NCBI RefSeq assembly: GCF_030295915.1
Contig: NZ_AP027361.1
Location: 2,976,001 to 3,040,000 of the forward strand
Source of the DNA: Thalassotalea sediminis
GTDB taxonomy: Bacteria > Pseudomonadota > Gammaproteobacteria > Enterobacterales > Alteromonadaceae
Direction of reading: 5' to 3'
Length of the DNA: 64,000 bases
In this document: piece by piece, positions 10,031 to 20,500 of the stretch
Layout of the letters: each line of letters begins with the position of its first letter
Numbering within the stretch: position 1 is the stretch's first letter
Program-made: the position numbers and the translations under genes
The notes under the pieces: model-generated
What the model was told of the DNA's origin: nothing
Seen by the model: only the letters and a program-made list of their open reading frames with translations
Database searches by the model: none

Positions 10031-10759
10031 TCAATGTTGTGTCGCTCGGGCTATATTGGCAAAGATGAGCTGACAAGCGATATTGTCGCGAGCACTTTTA
10101 CAGTTACTTGGCTCTCCAAAAATGACTTTAGTAAACCAAGGGCCAATGTCCAATGTTACAATACCTTGTTTAACATTACCTAAAGGCATTGTCACAGTGT
10201 TAGGGTGCAAGCACTTACTATCAGGTGCTCTTAAAGCACTTGCGGAAGAGCAGCCCGTTGAACCTAGATGAAACAGCCAATTTTCAGTCTGACTTTGCAT
10301 CTCAAAGCGCATAAATTTATGGCCAGTTTGCCAAACCCAAAACATATTGGGCACATTTAGTGGGCTTTTTTGTGTCATTGGGTTTTGATGATTTAAAGCA
10401 AAAGGCACTCCTACCGTAGCCTTTAATTGTTTGCCATTTATATCATCTGGCAGTGTTAACTGCCATGTAGCATTTTTTTCATCTGCACAGTTTATGCCTA
10501 GTAAGGCAACATTTTGATGTTGAGAAGATGTTTCAGTGAGATTTACAGCTTGCCATGTTTGTTGTTCATTTAAAAAGGCAATATCAGTTAAATAAAAATA
10601 CAATTGTGATAATTGCCACTTTTCTGCAACAATCGAATTACAGTTAAATGGCGAGCCATTAAAATTAACCTCTACGGTTATCACGTGCTTTTTTTCAGCT
10701 TGAGAACATCCCACTAAGATAAACATTAATACACTACATAACCAAGACAAATGCTTCAT
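10031..10759 (-). CDS. MbnP-like copper-binding lipoprotein (metallo-mystery pair, four-Cys protein)
   Basis: A ~242-aa periplasm-facing lipoprotein: MKHLSWLCSVLMFILVGC is a signal peptide ending in a lipobox, so the ATG at 10759 is the start rather than the longer frame. Family features are VEVNFNGSPFNCNS, the strand WQLSQLYFYLTDIAFL, four cysteines in the mature chain (in FNCNS, GINCAD, STGCSS, SKCLH), and the tryptophan-rich motif MFWVWQTGHKFMRFE near residue 139, the region where characterised MbnP carries the kynurenine. It forms a two-gene operon with the di-heme partner, two bases apart, and is divergent from the surface protein at 10994. Confidence 0.87.
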   Translation of the reverse strand: MKHLSWLCSVLMFILVGCSQAEKKHVITVEVNFNGSPFNCNSIVAEKWQLSQLYFYLTDIAFLNEQQTWQAVNLTETSSQHQNVALLGINCADEKNATWQLTLPDDINGKQLKATVGVPFALNHQNPMTQKSPLNVPNMFWVWQTGHKFMRFEMQSQTENWLFHLGSTGCSSASALRAPDSKCLHPNTVTMPLGNVKQGIVTLDIGPWFTKVIFGEPSNCKSARDNIACQLIFANIARATQH

Positions 10760-10993
10760 CAAAATTCCTATATACGCGACAAGAATAGTTAAATAAACAT
10801 TGGCATTATCAGTAATTAACATCAAAAAAGCCAGTGCGTACTTAAGTCGTTTATTGCGTGAATACCGTCATGATTGACAACAATTTGATACACAATTTAG
10901 ACATTTAATTTCGTATTTAAGTTAAAAGTAGTCACAATTATTGCTACGTTATAAGGTAGAAAGTGAATTCAAATTAAACATGGATATTCTACG

Positions 10994-13744
10994 ATGAGAT
11001 CTATCTTAGTCGCTATTGCGGTGTTAATAACAGCATTGTTTTCGAGCCAAATACTTGCGCACTCAGAGCATGACAGAGCACGTTTTGTTGCCCCTGACGG
11101 TCAAGATATTGGCAAATGCGATAACGCCTTGCGTCCGTGTCAGTCAATTGCCTATGCCGTAACACAAGCGAATAAAGGCGATAAGGTACTCGTTGCCAGT
11201 GGAGAATATCATATCAATGATGCTAACGAGCTATTTTATCTAAAAAGTAAAATTGTTCCTATTCGCGGTGGGTACAATAAATTTGATCACTTTCAAAATC
11301 AAAGCCCAGCCACAAATATTTCTACACTTGTTGGCATTCCTCATGAGTTTGCTAGCGAACTTGCAAGTAATGGTTTTAACATCATCACAGACCGTAAAGC
11401 ACTTAAACAAGACGATAGGTTAAAAGCCAAGCTTGCCGCATACAAAAGCATGCAAAGCGTACAGCAAAATGTGAGCTGTGATAATGGTAAAGCAGGTAGT
11501 TATTCGTGCGAGAACGTCGATTTATTAGGCCACCTACCATTAAGTGCATTGTCGACTAATAGCGGCGCAGGTAGCGATATTTGGGGGCATGTTGACTTAA
11601 ATACAGGTAAAGAATATGCCATTATTGGACTAGAGCGTGGTACATCAGTGGTCGATGTAAGTGATCCAAGCAACCCAACAGAGGTAGGTGCAGTAAGTGG
11701 TAGAGCTGTTGTATGGCGAGATATCAAAGTATACCAATATTTTGATAAGAACATTGGTTTGTGGCAAGCCTATGCTTACGTAACACTTGATGGTGCATCA
11801 CCTAACAACACAGAATATGTCACCATTATCGATTTAAATAATTTGCCCCACTCTATTAATATTGTTGAAAAAAACCAAACCGTATACAGCGCACATAACG
11901 TCTATATTTCTAACATTGATTACACGCTCAATATTGCTAACCCCGGTACAACACCGATACTGCATTTAGCAGGAACAAATAAAAGTTCAGGGCAATTTCT
12001 CAATTACGATCTAAGTGATCCTAAAACACTCACTCAAATTACTGATACGTATCAATCAGATCAGTCAACAGGTTCACGTCCATATACCCATGATGCGGCG
12101 TCAATGACCATCACTGACGATCGAAAAGATACCGATTGCGTCAATGCTCAAGCATTTTGTACAGTCTTTTTCGATTTCAATGAATCAGAGTTTTTATTAT
12201 GGGATATCACAGATACCACAAAAACCACAGATCTGGGACGTGCAACATACTCAGGCGCACAATACGTACATTCAGGATGGTCAACAGAAGACAATAACTA
12301 TGTCTTCGTTCATGATGAACTCGACGAAGTAAACTTAGGGATAAACTCTACGTTACGTATTTTTGATATTACGGATCTAACGAACCCAACACAAGTAGGC
12401 TCATGGATAGGTGACACAAGTGCAATAGATCATAACGGTTTTGTTCGAGGGAATCGTTATTATATGTCAAATTATGAACGAGGCTTAACAATATTAGATA
12501 TTACCAACCCATCATCACCTGAACTTGTGGGCTATTTTGATACGTTTACACCAAGTGATAACGCCAGCTTCAATGGCGCTTGGGGTGTATACCCTTATTT
12601 ACCGTCAGGTAATATTCTTGTCAGCGATATCAATAGTGGTTTATTCATTTTTAAAGATAATACCCTAAACGAAGCACAAGGTACTCTGGCTTTTAATCAA
12701 GCCAAAGTGTCTACAAACGACAATGAAACACTAACATTAACTATTGAACGTGAAGGTGCTGAACCTACTAATGAAGCCGTTACCGTAGATTATATTGTTA
12801 TACCAGGCAGTGCCGAAGCTAATAATGATTTTCAAGTATCTAATGGCAAACTTACATGGGCGGAAAACGATATTGCAGCCAAGACAATTGATATTAATAT
12901 TACCGCAAACAACATGGAGATAGAGAATAATGAATCTTTCTTCATAAAGCTTTACAACCCAACAAATGGCGCATCATTAGGCCACAATAGCTACATAAAT
13001 GTGACCATAAATGGTGAACCTGATTACGGTGCCGCATCATTTGCCTTAGCAAATACAACAGTCCCTGAAACGCAGGAAACATTATCTATCGCCGTTAATC
13101 GTTTGGGTAATTCACAAGGCGATATATCGTTTTCATATCAACTTCAAGGCATTGAAGCGACAATAGATGAAGATGTGTTAGCTACAGCAGGCCAATTAAC
13201 ATGGGCTGACGGTAATAACGACACACAATATATTGATATTATCTTGCTCGATGACGACCTTGAAGAACAGCCAGAAACATTTACCATCACATTAACCACA
13301 ATTGCCAATGGCCGTATAGGCACAAATGGCACAGTTACCGTAACCATCGTAGATGACGAAACCAACAATGCACCAACGGTAACCTTAGGAGAGAATTTTC
13401 AAGTCAATACCGGGCAAACGGTTAATTTAAGCGCAAGTGCTCAAGATGCTGATAACGATGACATGACATATCTATGGCAGCAAACTGACGGCGCTAATGT
13501 TGAAATTACCAATGCAGACCAACTTGAAGCTAGCTTTATAGCGCCTAGTAGTGCTACTACCTTAACCTTTAGCTTTACCGCAACCGATTTTAGAGGGGAA
13601 GCGACAACCGAAAGTGTTTCAATAACAGTCGTTGCACCCACGGTTACTAAACCTAATTCAGGAGGAAGCAGTGGCGGCGGCGCTTGGTTCTGGCTAATGC
13701 TTCTATTAGTACCACTTTCTATAGCACGCGGAATAAAGCACTAA
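10994..13744 (+). CDS. Choice-of-anchor B surface protein with Calx-beta and PKD-like domains, GlyGly-CTERM
   Basis: A 916-aa exported protein with a signal peptide (residues 1-22, MRSILVAIAVLITALFSS). Residues ~170-560 hold LVIVD-type beta-propeller repeats (for example TSVVDVSDPSNPTEVG and LTILDITNPSSPELVG) of the choice-of-anchor B family. Two Calx-beta domains follow (~565-680, ~685-795), then a PKD/REJ-like domain (~798-885, with TYLWQQTDGANVEI). The C-terminus is SGGSSGGGAWFWLMLLL, then a basic tail, a GlyGly-CTERM signal processed by rhombosortase and linked to type II secretion. It is divergent from the MbnP/MbnH pair. The function is unknown. Confidence 0.88.
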   Translation: MRSILVAIAVLITALFSSQILAHSEHDRARFVAPDGQDIGKCDNALRPCQSIAYAVTQANKGDKVLVASGEYHINDANELFYLKSKIVPIRGGYNKFDHFQNQSPATNISTLVGIPHEFASELASNGFNIITDRKALKQDDRLKAKLAAYKSMQSVQQNVSCDNGKAGSYSCENVDLLGHLPLSALSTNSGAGSDIWGHVDLNTGKEYAIIGLERGTSVVDVSDPSNPTEVGAVSGRAVVWRDIKVYQYFDKNIGLWQAYAYVTLDGASPNNTEYVTIIDLNNLPHSINIVEKNQTVYSAHNVYISNIDYTLNIANPGTTPILHLAGTNKSSGQFLNYDLSDPKTLTQITDTYQSDQSTGSRPYTHDAASMTITDDRKDTDCVNAQAFCTVFFDFNESEFLLWDITDTTKTTDLGRATYSGAQYVHSGWSTEDNNYVFVHDELDEVNLGINSTLRIFDITDLTNPTQVGSWIGDTSAIDHNGFVRGNRYYMSNYERGLTILDITNPSSPELVGYFDTFTPSDNASFNGAWGVYPYLPSGNILVSDINSGLFIFKDNTLNEAQGTLAFNQAKVSTNDNETLTLTIEREGAEPTNEAVTVDYIVIPGSAEANNDFQVSNGKLTWAENDIAAKTIDINITANNMEIENNESFFIKLYNPTNGASLGHNSYINVTINGEPDYGAASFALANTTVPETQETLSIAVNRLGNSQGDISFSYQLQGIEATIDEDVLATAGQLTWADGNNDTQYIDIILLDDDLEEQPETFTITLTTIANGRIGTNGTVTVTIVDDETNNAPTVTLGENFQVNTGQTVNLSASAQDADNDDMTYLWQQTDGANVEITNADQLEASFIAPSSATTLTFSFTATDFRGEATTESVSITVVAPTVTKPNSGGSSGGGAWFWLMLLLVPLSIARGIKH

Positions 13745-13905
13745 ATTGATGTTGAGCTATGTAAAAATGGACACACATTGCTCAACAAATAAGCTAACAA
13801 ACCGTTCATTGATAAAATTTAAAGTTTCAGTGGTGACATTAAAATAAAAAATGCTTATACTGCACGCCGATTTGTGAAAGCATTCACAATCACCTTCAAA
13901 TAAAT

Positions 13906-13982
13906 GGCCCTTTAGCTCAGTTGGTTAGAGCACCCGACTCATAATCGGTAGGTCCCCAGTTCAAGTCTGGGAGGGGCCACCA
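13906..13982 (+). tRNA. tRNA-Ile2 (anticodon CAU, lysidine-modified)
   Basis: A 77-nt cloverleaf with encoded CCA. The acceptor GGCCCTT pairs with AGGGGCC, the D arm is GCTC/GAGC, the anticodon loop is CTCATAA, and the T arm is CCCAG/CTGGG. The sequence closely follows the gammaproteobacterial ileX/ileY tRNA (GGCCCCTTAGCTCAG...), whose CAU anticodon is modified to lysidine to read AUA, rather than initiator or elongator tRNA-Met. Its 3' end is the integration target of the island. Confidence 0.93.
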
Positions 13983-13985
13983 TTT
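13970..13985. repeat. attL: 16-bp direct repeat in the tRNA-Ile2 3' end
   Basis: GGAGGGGCCACCATTT spans the last T-arm base, acceptor strand and CCA of tRNA-Ile2 and three bases beyond. An identical copy lies at 30161-30176. This is the expected core of a tRNA-targeting tyrosine integrase site. Confidence 0.92.
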
Positions 13986-14086
13986 CATCATCTAAAGACG
14001 TCCGTGTACGTCTTTTTTTGTGCCTGCAAGCCAGTAAATAAGTTCAAAATGCCTATTATTCAGTCCATTGGCGTCCACCACGATAT

Positions 14087-14155
14087 TGTAACATCCGCAA
14101 TTTAATGTAACACTGAATGTAACAACGGCGATAAAGAGCCAAGGGAGTTGTTACA
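14087..14155. promoter_or_regulatory. Iterated TGTAAC sites upstream of the integrase
   Basis: Direct TGTAAC copies occur at 14087-14092, 14106-14111 and 14118-14123. The last extends to TGTAACAAC (14118-14126) and is mirrored by GTTGTTACA at 14147-14155, immediately before the integrase ATG and across its ribosome binding region. Position next to attL suggests arm-type integrase binding sites and/or autoregulation; this is inference. Confidence 0.5.
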
Positions 14156-15403
14156 ATGGCGAATATTACAAGACCTCTAACCAATACTGAAATCAAGCAA
14201 GCCAAGGCCAAAGAGAAAGAATACAATTTAGCAGATGGCGAAGGTTTAGCACTAAGAGTAAAGCCTAACGGGCAAAAATTTTGGATATTTAATTATTCAA
14301 AGCCCTATACAAAAAAAAGAACCAATATTGGTTTTGGTACTTTCCCTAGTGTCTCACTGGCTGACGCTCGTCAAAAAAGAAAAGAAGCACGAGAACTATT
14401 AGCTAAGGATATCGATCCTAAAGTCCACAAAGAAGAATTAATCAAAAAAAATAAAGAAGCTCTCGAAAATACCTTCGGTGTATTTGCAGATAAATGGTTG
14501 AAGTTAAAAAGGCAGCAAGTAAAGGAAGAAACCGCAAACAAAGCATTTCAATCACTAGACAAACATATACTCCCCTCTCTTAAAAATGTTCCAATTGAAA
14601 CAATAAAGCCAAAACTTATTATTGGAATTCTCAAGCCTATAGAAGCTAAAGGCAGCTTAGAAACAATTAAAAGGCTATGCAGGGTTATTAATGAGGTAAT
14701 GCGCTTAGCGTTAGCTGAAGGAGTTATCGAGGTAAATTACTTAAGTGATGTTACTAAGCTATTTGCTGCCCCCAAAAAAACTAATATGGCAACAATTACT
14801 CCAGATAGGCTACCTGAGCTAATGCAGGCACTTAACAACGCCAGCATTATGAAAATAACCCGTTGTTTAGTTGAGTGGCAGTTACATACTATGACGAGGC
14901 CTATAGAGTCAGCAACTGCACGTTGGCAAGATATAGACATAGAAAATAAGGTTTGGATAATCCCAGAAGAAAGGATGAAAATGAAAAAACCTCATACCAT
15001 CCCTTTGACACCGCAAGCACTAAGTTTGCTAGAAACACTAAAAGAAATATCAGGTCATCGTGAATATTTGTTCCCTAGCCATAGAAACCCTAAAAGTCAT
15101 GTAAATAGCCAAACAGCAAATATGGCATTGAAACGCATGGGATTCGCTGGTGAACTCGTATCTCATGGTTTGCGAGCGCTTGCTAGCACCACATTAAACG
15201 AGCAAGGGTTTGACCCTGATGTGATAGAAGCTGCGTTAGCACACGTGGATAAAAATGAGGTAAGAAGAGCTTACAATCGCGCAGAATACATTGAGCGCAG
15301 ACGAGTACTAATGTCCTGGTGGAGTGAGCATATACAACAAGCATCAATGGGAAACTTATCTGTAGCTAGTTTTAAAGGGCTTAAAGTAGTTGGCAACAAA
15401 TAG
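14156..15403 (+). CDS. P4-type tyrosine integrase
   Basis: A 415-aa tyrosine recombinase that integrates and excises the island. The N-terminal ~90 residues match the DUF4102 arm-binding domain of P4-like integrases (LADGEGLALRVKPNGQKFW and NIGFGTFPSVSLADARQKR). A core-binding SAM-like domain follows (~105-190). The catalytic domain shows the first Arg in TMTRPIESATARW, the H-x-x-R box in LVSHGLRALAST, and the final AHVDKNEVRRAYNRAEY with the nucleophilic Tyr. ATG at 14156 is preceded by AAGGGAG. It lies 173 bp from the tRNA and reads inward, as expected for this family. Confidence 0.95.
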   Translation: MANITRPLTNTEIKQAKAKEKEYNLADGEGLALRVKPNGQKFWIFNYSKPYTKKRTNIGFGTFPSVSLADARQKRKEARELLAKDIDPKVHKEELIKKNKEALENTFGVFADKWLKLKRQQVKEETANKAFQSLDKHILPSLKNVPIETIKPKLIIGILKPIEAKGSLETIKRLCRVINEVMRLALAEGVIEVNYLSDVTKLFAAPKKTNMATITPDRLPELMQALNNASIMKITRCLVEWQLHTMTRPIESATARWQDIDIENKVWIIPEERMKMKKPHTIPLTPQALSLLETLKEISGHREYLFPSHRNPKSHVNSQTANMALKRMGFAGELVSHGLRALASTTLNEQGFDPDVIEAALAHVDKNEVRRAYNRAEYIERRRVLMSWWSEHIQQASMGNLSVASFKGLKVVGNK

Positions 15404-15720
15404 AGAATCCTTGCCATCAATAATATGCTTCATTGGCATTATCTGAAAAACAAAGTTCAGCATTAAATTTTACTACCTTGGATTGTACACTTGGATATTA
15501 TGTTGGCACGCTTATGAGCTTTACATAACAAGCGATTGATTTGACTCAATATAAAAAAACAAACTCGGTTATGAAGCACACACATTTAACGATTTACACT
15601 TCATTAACTTACAAATCAACATCTTACACCATAACCACCTAGAATAATGAAACTCTGCTCATTACTGCAAAGTTCAACCAACTTTGAACAAACTCTAAAC
15701 ATGCTATTTCTGATTCAAAC
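15404..15720. other. Gene-free stretch between integrase and defence operon
   Basis: A 317-bp AT-rich spacer between two convergent genes. No open frame, RNA gene or clear hairpin is seen; only loose repeats of TTTGAAC near 15680-15770, which run into the end of the next gene. Confidence 0.5.
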
Positions 15721-17523
15721 TCAACATTTGATACTGTTTGAACTAAAACCTCTGATTGTTTGAACTATAGATGCAGGTAATTTTCGTGAAATCTTAATTT
15801 TATAACTAAGGTAACTATTTAAATTGCTACTTTGCTCCTGACTATCAATTAAATTTTTTACTATTTTCAATTCTTCCGATGTTGAAGTAATCCATGACTT
15901 TGTACTAGTTTTCATTAGATTAATAAAATCCATATCATTGATACATTTCAATAGTCTGTTCAAATGAATATTAGAATTAGACCAGGAGACATGTGAAAAA
16001 TAACTTACATTAGAATCCATAAGACAGCATGAATCACTATCCATATTAGAATTAATGACAGGGTAACCAATAAACACATCATTCATTATTTTTCTGTCTA
16101 CAACCATATTCAAAGAAATGCTCGCTCCTAAATAATCAATATGTAGAGCTAAGTCAATTCGGTTTAAAATGAGTTCTTGCAAAAACTCTTTTATAGTATA
16201 GCTTTGGCAATTAACGGTTATAAGTTCATTTAGAGGTATTTGAGTACTATTAAAATATATTTTAGTGGGCGGGTACCCTACAAGATATGATCTTGTTTGT
16301 TGATTAACTACTAAACCACCTTCAAATGAAAGTTTATTCATGTCCAAGCTGTTATTTTGATTTATTTTGTTTGGCAAAATATCAGCTAAATAAGTTTCTT
16401 GAGGAAAACCTGAAAATGATTTCAAAATGTAATCATCATTAATATCATGATTAATTATTGAATTAACATCAATTTCCGGGAATTTAGCACAAAGATCCCC
16501 TAAAAAACGAGAGTTTAAGTCCTTAGGGTATAACAATAACAAATCACCGCTAGACAAGTCGTAGGATAAGTCCTGCTGTATAGAAAAATTCCCCCTATTA
16601 TCAGGAGTAAAAGCCATTACAGTATATGTTTCTATATATTGAATTAAAGCAGTATTACATTGAGCAAAAGACAATTGCTTTTCATCTAAATCGAAGTAGC
16701 ACAAGAGATAGTTTTCGTCCCAACCATCGGTTTCGGTATAAAGAAAAAATTTCCCCTCTACTTTCTTAATCGTTCTTTTACGTTTGACCTGAACTTCAAA
16801 TTTAGATGACATATAGTCAATAACTTGCTCAGCAATTGGATTTGCTAAAGCTTCTACATGTACCTTTTTCTGGCCGCGTTTTGAAAGTAAATAACAACAC
16901 CTTCTAACTTTGGTCATTAAATACTGAGCATTAACTAAATCAGAAGAATTTAGTCTTTCTGATAATCCCGATAAATCGTCAATATTTAATAACGCTTGTG
17001 AAAGAGGAAAATTTCGATACTTATTTTTATTACCAATCCCATAATCGAAAGTAATACAACTTTTTGATGTTTTAAGTTGAGTAAGTAGCTCAGACTTTAA
17101 AGTTGACCATATTCTTTCAAAATCTCTATAACTAATCGGGCACTGATGAAGGTTAATAATACCTTCACCAATAGCTTCACAATAATGAGGATAATAAGAA
17201 TCTGCTGAGTAATCACTGCCACTTACCATTTCTTCAGCAGCAATTATTTGCTGAACAGCAAAAGGTAAAACCAAAGATGGATTATCACTTTGACTTGTGA
17301 ATACAAAAGGCTGCATCCTGACCCTAGAAGGACCAAATATAAAACCACTACGACATGCATTGAATAGGTCTTGTGATGCCGATTCAGTAGAGTCTTCAGT
17401 GTCATCTGCATCGTATAATTGTTCTAATATGTGCTTATCGAATGCTAGATAAATATCACGACCATCAACATAGTGACTTTTGATATATGTCCACAGTTTT
17501 TCATTCCATTGTAATAGTTCCAC
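15721..17523 (-). CDS. Uncharacterised 600-aa protein, fifth gene of the Druantia-like operon
   Basis: I do not recognise a domain. The 600-aa protein is soluble, without signal peptide or membrane helix, rich in Asn, Ser, Leu and Ile, and has a relatively conserved-looking N-terminal block (DLFNACRSGFIFGPSRVRMQ near residue 50, then LPFAVQQIIAAEEM). It starts with GTG inside the TAGTG that ends the helicase gene, so its translation is directly coupled to the DruE-like protein. The druM-F-G-E set described for Druantia type II does not, to my knowledge, include it. It could be an effector, an adaptor that reads helicase action, or a family-specific accessory. Confidence 0.85.
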   Translation of the reverse strand: MELLQWNEKLWTYIKSHYVDGRDIYLAFDKHILEQLYDADDTEDSTESASQDLFNACRSGFIFGPSRVRMQPFVFTSQSDNPSLVLPFAVQQIIAAEEMVSGSDYSADSYYPHYCEAIGEGIINLHQCPISYRDFERIWSTLKSELLTQLKTSKSCITFDYGIGNKNKYRNFPLSQALLNIDDLSGLSERLNSSDLVNAQYLMTKVRRCCYLLSKRGQKKVHVEALANPIAEQVIDYMSSKFEVQVKRKRTIKKVEGKFFLYTETDGWDENYLLCYFDLDEKQLSFAQCNTALIQYIETYTVMAFTPDNRGNFSIQQDLSYDLSSGDLLLLYPKDLNSRFLGDLCAKFPEIDVNSIINHDINDDYILKSFSGFPQETYLADILPNKINQNNSLDMNKLSFEGGLVVNQQTRSYLVGYPPTKIYFNSTQIPLNELITVNCQSYTIKEFLQELILNRIDLALHIDYLGASISLNMVVDRKIMNDVFIGYPVINSNMDSDSCCLMDSNVSYFSHVSWSNSNIHLNRLLKCINDMDFINLMKTSTKSWITSTSEELKIVKNLIDSQEQSSNLNSYLSYKIKISRKLPASIVQTIRGFSSNSIKC

Positions 17524-20500
17524 TAGTATCTACTTTTCCGTAATTTAACAGCAATATTTTGCTTTTCAGTAAAAGGCTTTCTCATAAATGTATACGGACA
17601 CATATCAACAACAATACAATTGGGATATTCAGCTTTAATCGCATCAAACAACAAGTTTTTATTACGACCACGACTTTCAAAAGGATGTAATGGAACAATG
17701 AGAGTATTTCCATCACAGTGATAAATAACTCTTCCTTTAAATAACATTATCTCCAACGGATTATTACCCAATAATTGAGTTAGTAATTTAGGAATTTGTA
17801 CTTTAAGAATTGGTTCCCAATAAAGTTGAAAGTTTATTTTTTCACTATATTCACCATCCATAACTGACAATAAATCAAGCCCTAACCGCCAATCCAAGTT
17901 CGCATGATGTAGTCGATTTTCGTAACTCCTTAGGCAACGATAACAACTAGAAAGACAAGAAGCATTGTGTTTATCTGATTGTAGATAGTCTTTACTGAAA
18001 CTTTGTGTAACAAAATCATATAAAGTTTGAAAAGTAGCACTTTCAGCATATTTTGACGCATACCCAGCGCCATTGTCTAAAGTATCAGAAATAAATATAT
18101 GCCACTGAGGGAAATTTTCTGATTGTTCACGAATAACTCCTACCGCCAGTTCATTCGGTTCAATATCTTCTATAGTCATGATTGCTATTTTCAATAACTC
18201 AGCCGCAGATAACCAAGCGGCTCTGATCGCGGTCAATGTGTCACTATCATCCCTATACTCACTAAAGTAATAGGGAATATCAGCTAAAGATAGTTTAAAA
18301 AAGTCGGTATACTGACGTGAAAACAATACTACATTATCGACAGCATCATCCTCTGAAACAACTTTATAAAGTCCTTTAGCTGAGCAATCTTCTGTTATTA
18401 CTTTAAAATTGAATCCTGACATATTATTGGTATTAATACGTGTAATATGACCTGCGTTACTTTCAATTTTGCATGCTCCCCAATAGTTTTCCATATTCAG
18501 GAGATCGGGTGTAGTTGTTTGTATAATGTATTGTGGTACTGAATTAATGTGACCATCATATGAACGATGTTCAAAATTAGTTATATAATATTCAGGCATC
18601 CAACCGGTAGATTGAAACAATTCAGTAGAACTGCAATGCTCACACTTTTCGATACCCTGAGCTAATAAAGACTCACAATCACGGCAAATTAAAAAGGGCT
18701 CTATCGATGACCTAGGTACGGGTTTAGCTTTGATCCCATCCCCTTCCCTTTTATACCAAGCCAACCCATCGCAACTTAGTTTTTTCTTGTCTTTGATAAG
18801 CTCTTGTTTAGGGGCAAACTCTGAAAGCGCTATATCGGCAGTACGATCTATAATAGATTTTCTAATAGGAAATTTTGCATAGTTAGGAGCGTTATTAGGG
18901 TTGTTGTGAACCAAAGAGACATTCCTAATAGGCATACCATATAAAGGAAATACCCCCTCTAAAGCTAGTACCTCACTTAAAGAATATTGAGAGCCATACT
19001 TACCAATGCATGACTGCAATTTCACCTTTTTTAGAGTAGCTATTGTATCTGCAACTTTTTCAATATGCTTTATCAGAGCCTCTCTTGAAAGTGAGGTAAA
19101 TATTTTATTCAATGGCTCAATAAGTTGATCTCTATATTTTAAAATACCATTACAATAATCAATGCAATAATTATCAAAATCTTGTAGCGTACCTAATTGA
19201 CCATTAGTTTCACTGCCATTTACTTTTGATAAAGCTAATGCCTCAATTATTACTAGTTTTTTTATTACATAAACCAGTACATATTTATTGACTACTCTTT
19301 GAATAATTGAGGTATTGGTTGGATCTAGTTTTGGCGGCGAAGTCTTTTCAGCAGCCATTAATAATGGATTAGAGAAATAATATTCATCATGTTTTTGCCC
19401 TTTACAAAAAGTAAATGCTAAAGATAGTCTATCTTCTCTTCGACCAGCACGACCAACTCTTTGTTGATAATTAAAACGTCGAGGTGGCATATTGGCCATA
19501 TATACAGATTTTAGGCCGCCGATATCAACTCCTGCTTCCATAGTTGTGGTCACACTTAACACATCTAATCCCAAGTATTTTTTTGCTAAGTCATTGTCAG
19601 GTAGAAGTGATTTTAATTTACCTAATTGAATATCTTGAAAAAGTAACTGACGTGTTCTCTGTTCATCTTTATCGGTATGACCTAATAGCTCAGCCGTTCT
19701 AAGTGGAGAATGATGCCGGTTATTTAATTGAAAAGATTTATAGTAGTTACTACGTTCAGATAAATCTTTATAAGGGCGTTTTATTAAATTTCCTGAGCAA
19801 GCATTTCTGAACTTTATTGTTCTGCATTTATCTGAGACATTAAAAAGGTGGGCAGCTCTACACTTATCACACTGCCAAAAGTACTCTCCAGGCTTATGAA
19901 TATAAAGGCTATCAAACTGAACACAAAAACGCCTATTAATTACGTTATAAGGTTCTAAAAAGGTTTTAATCTCTTCGGATACTTTTTCGGCTGAACCAAC
20001 TAAACCAAACTGACTAAAGTGCTCTTTCAACCAATCGGTAAAGTATTTTGGCAGTGACTCACAACCTGAAACATCACTATAATCTGATCTGGTTTTGTAA
20101 TAAAAAGATAAAAACCTAATAATGGTATCAATAAAGCCAATATAGTGTTCTTTATTATATTGGTAAGCACTTGGAATCTTGTTTCTATCGAAAGTTAGCC
20201 AACCAAAACCTAGTGATTCAAAATCTCTCGCCATAGAATCAGTGATGACTTTCCTGATTTCATTTGTTAACAAGCCTTTTATTCTTTTATGTACATCGCT
20301 TTCTTCAGGTGAAAGTCTTTTTTTACTTTTGTTCAACAAAAGAGGCCATAAGTTTTCAGCCAAATTGGGAAAAGACAAACCAGTTGGATTGATAGCAGAA
20401 GCTACAAATGAGCTTAGACATTTGTCGACTAGCCACCCCGTATGTACAAGTTTATTATCAACACCTAAAGCAACACTTTTTATTAATTCGTAATTGGCCG

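Noticed and set aside
13906..13982. tRNA-Met reading of the CAT anticodon
   Set aside because: The acceptor and arm sequences follow the ileX/ileY tRNA-Ile2 pattern, not initiator or elongator tRNA-Met.
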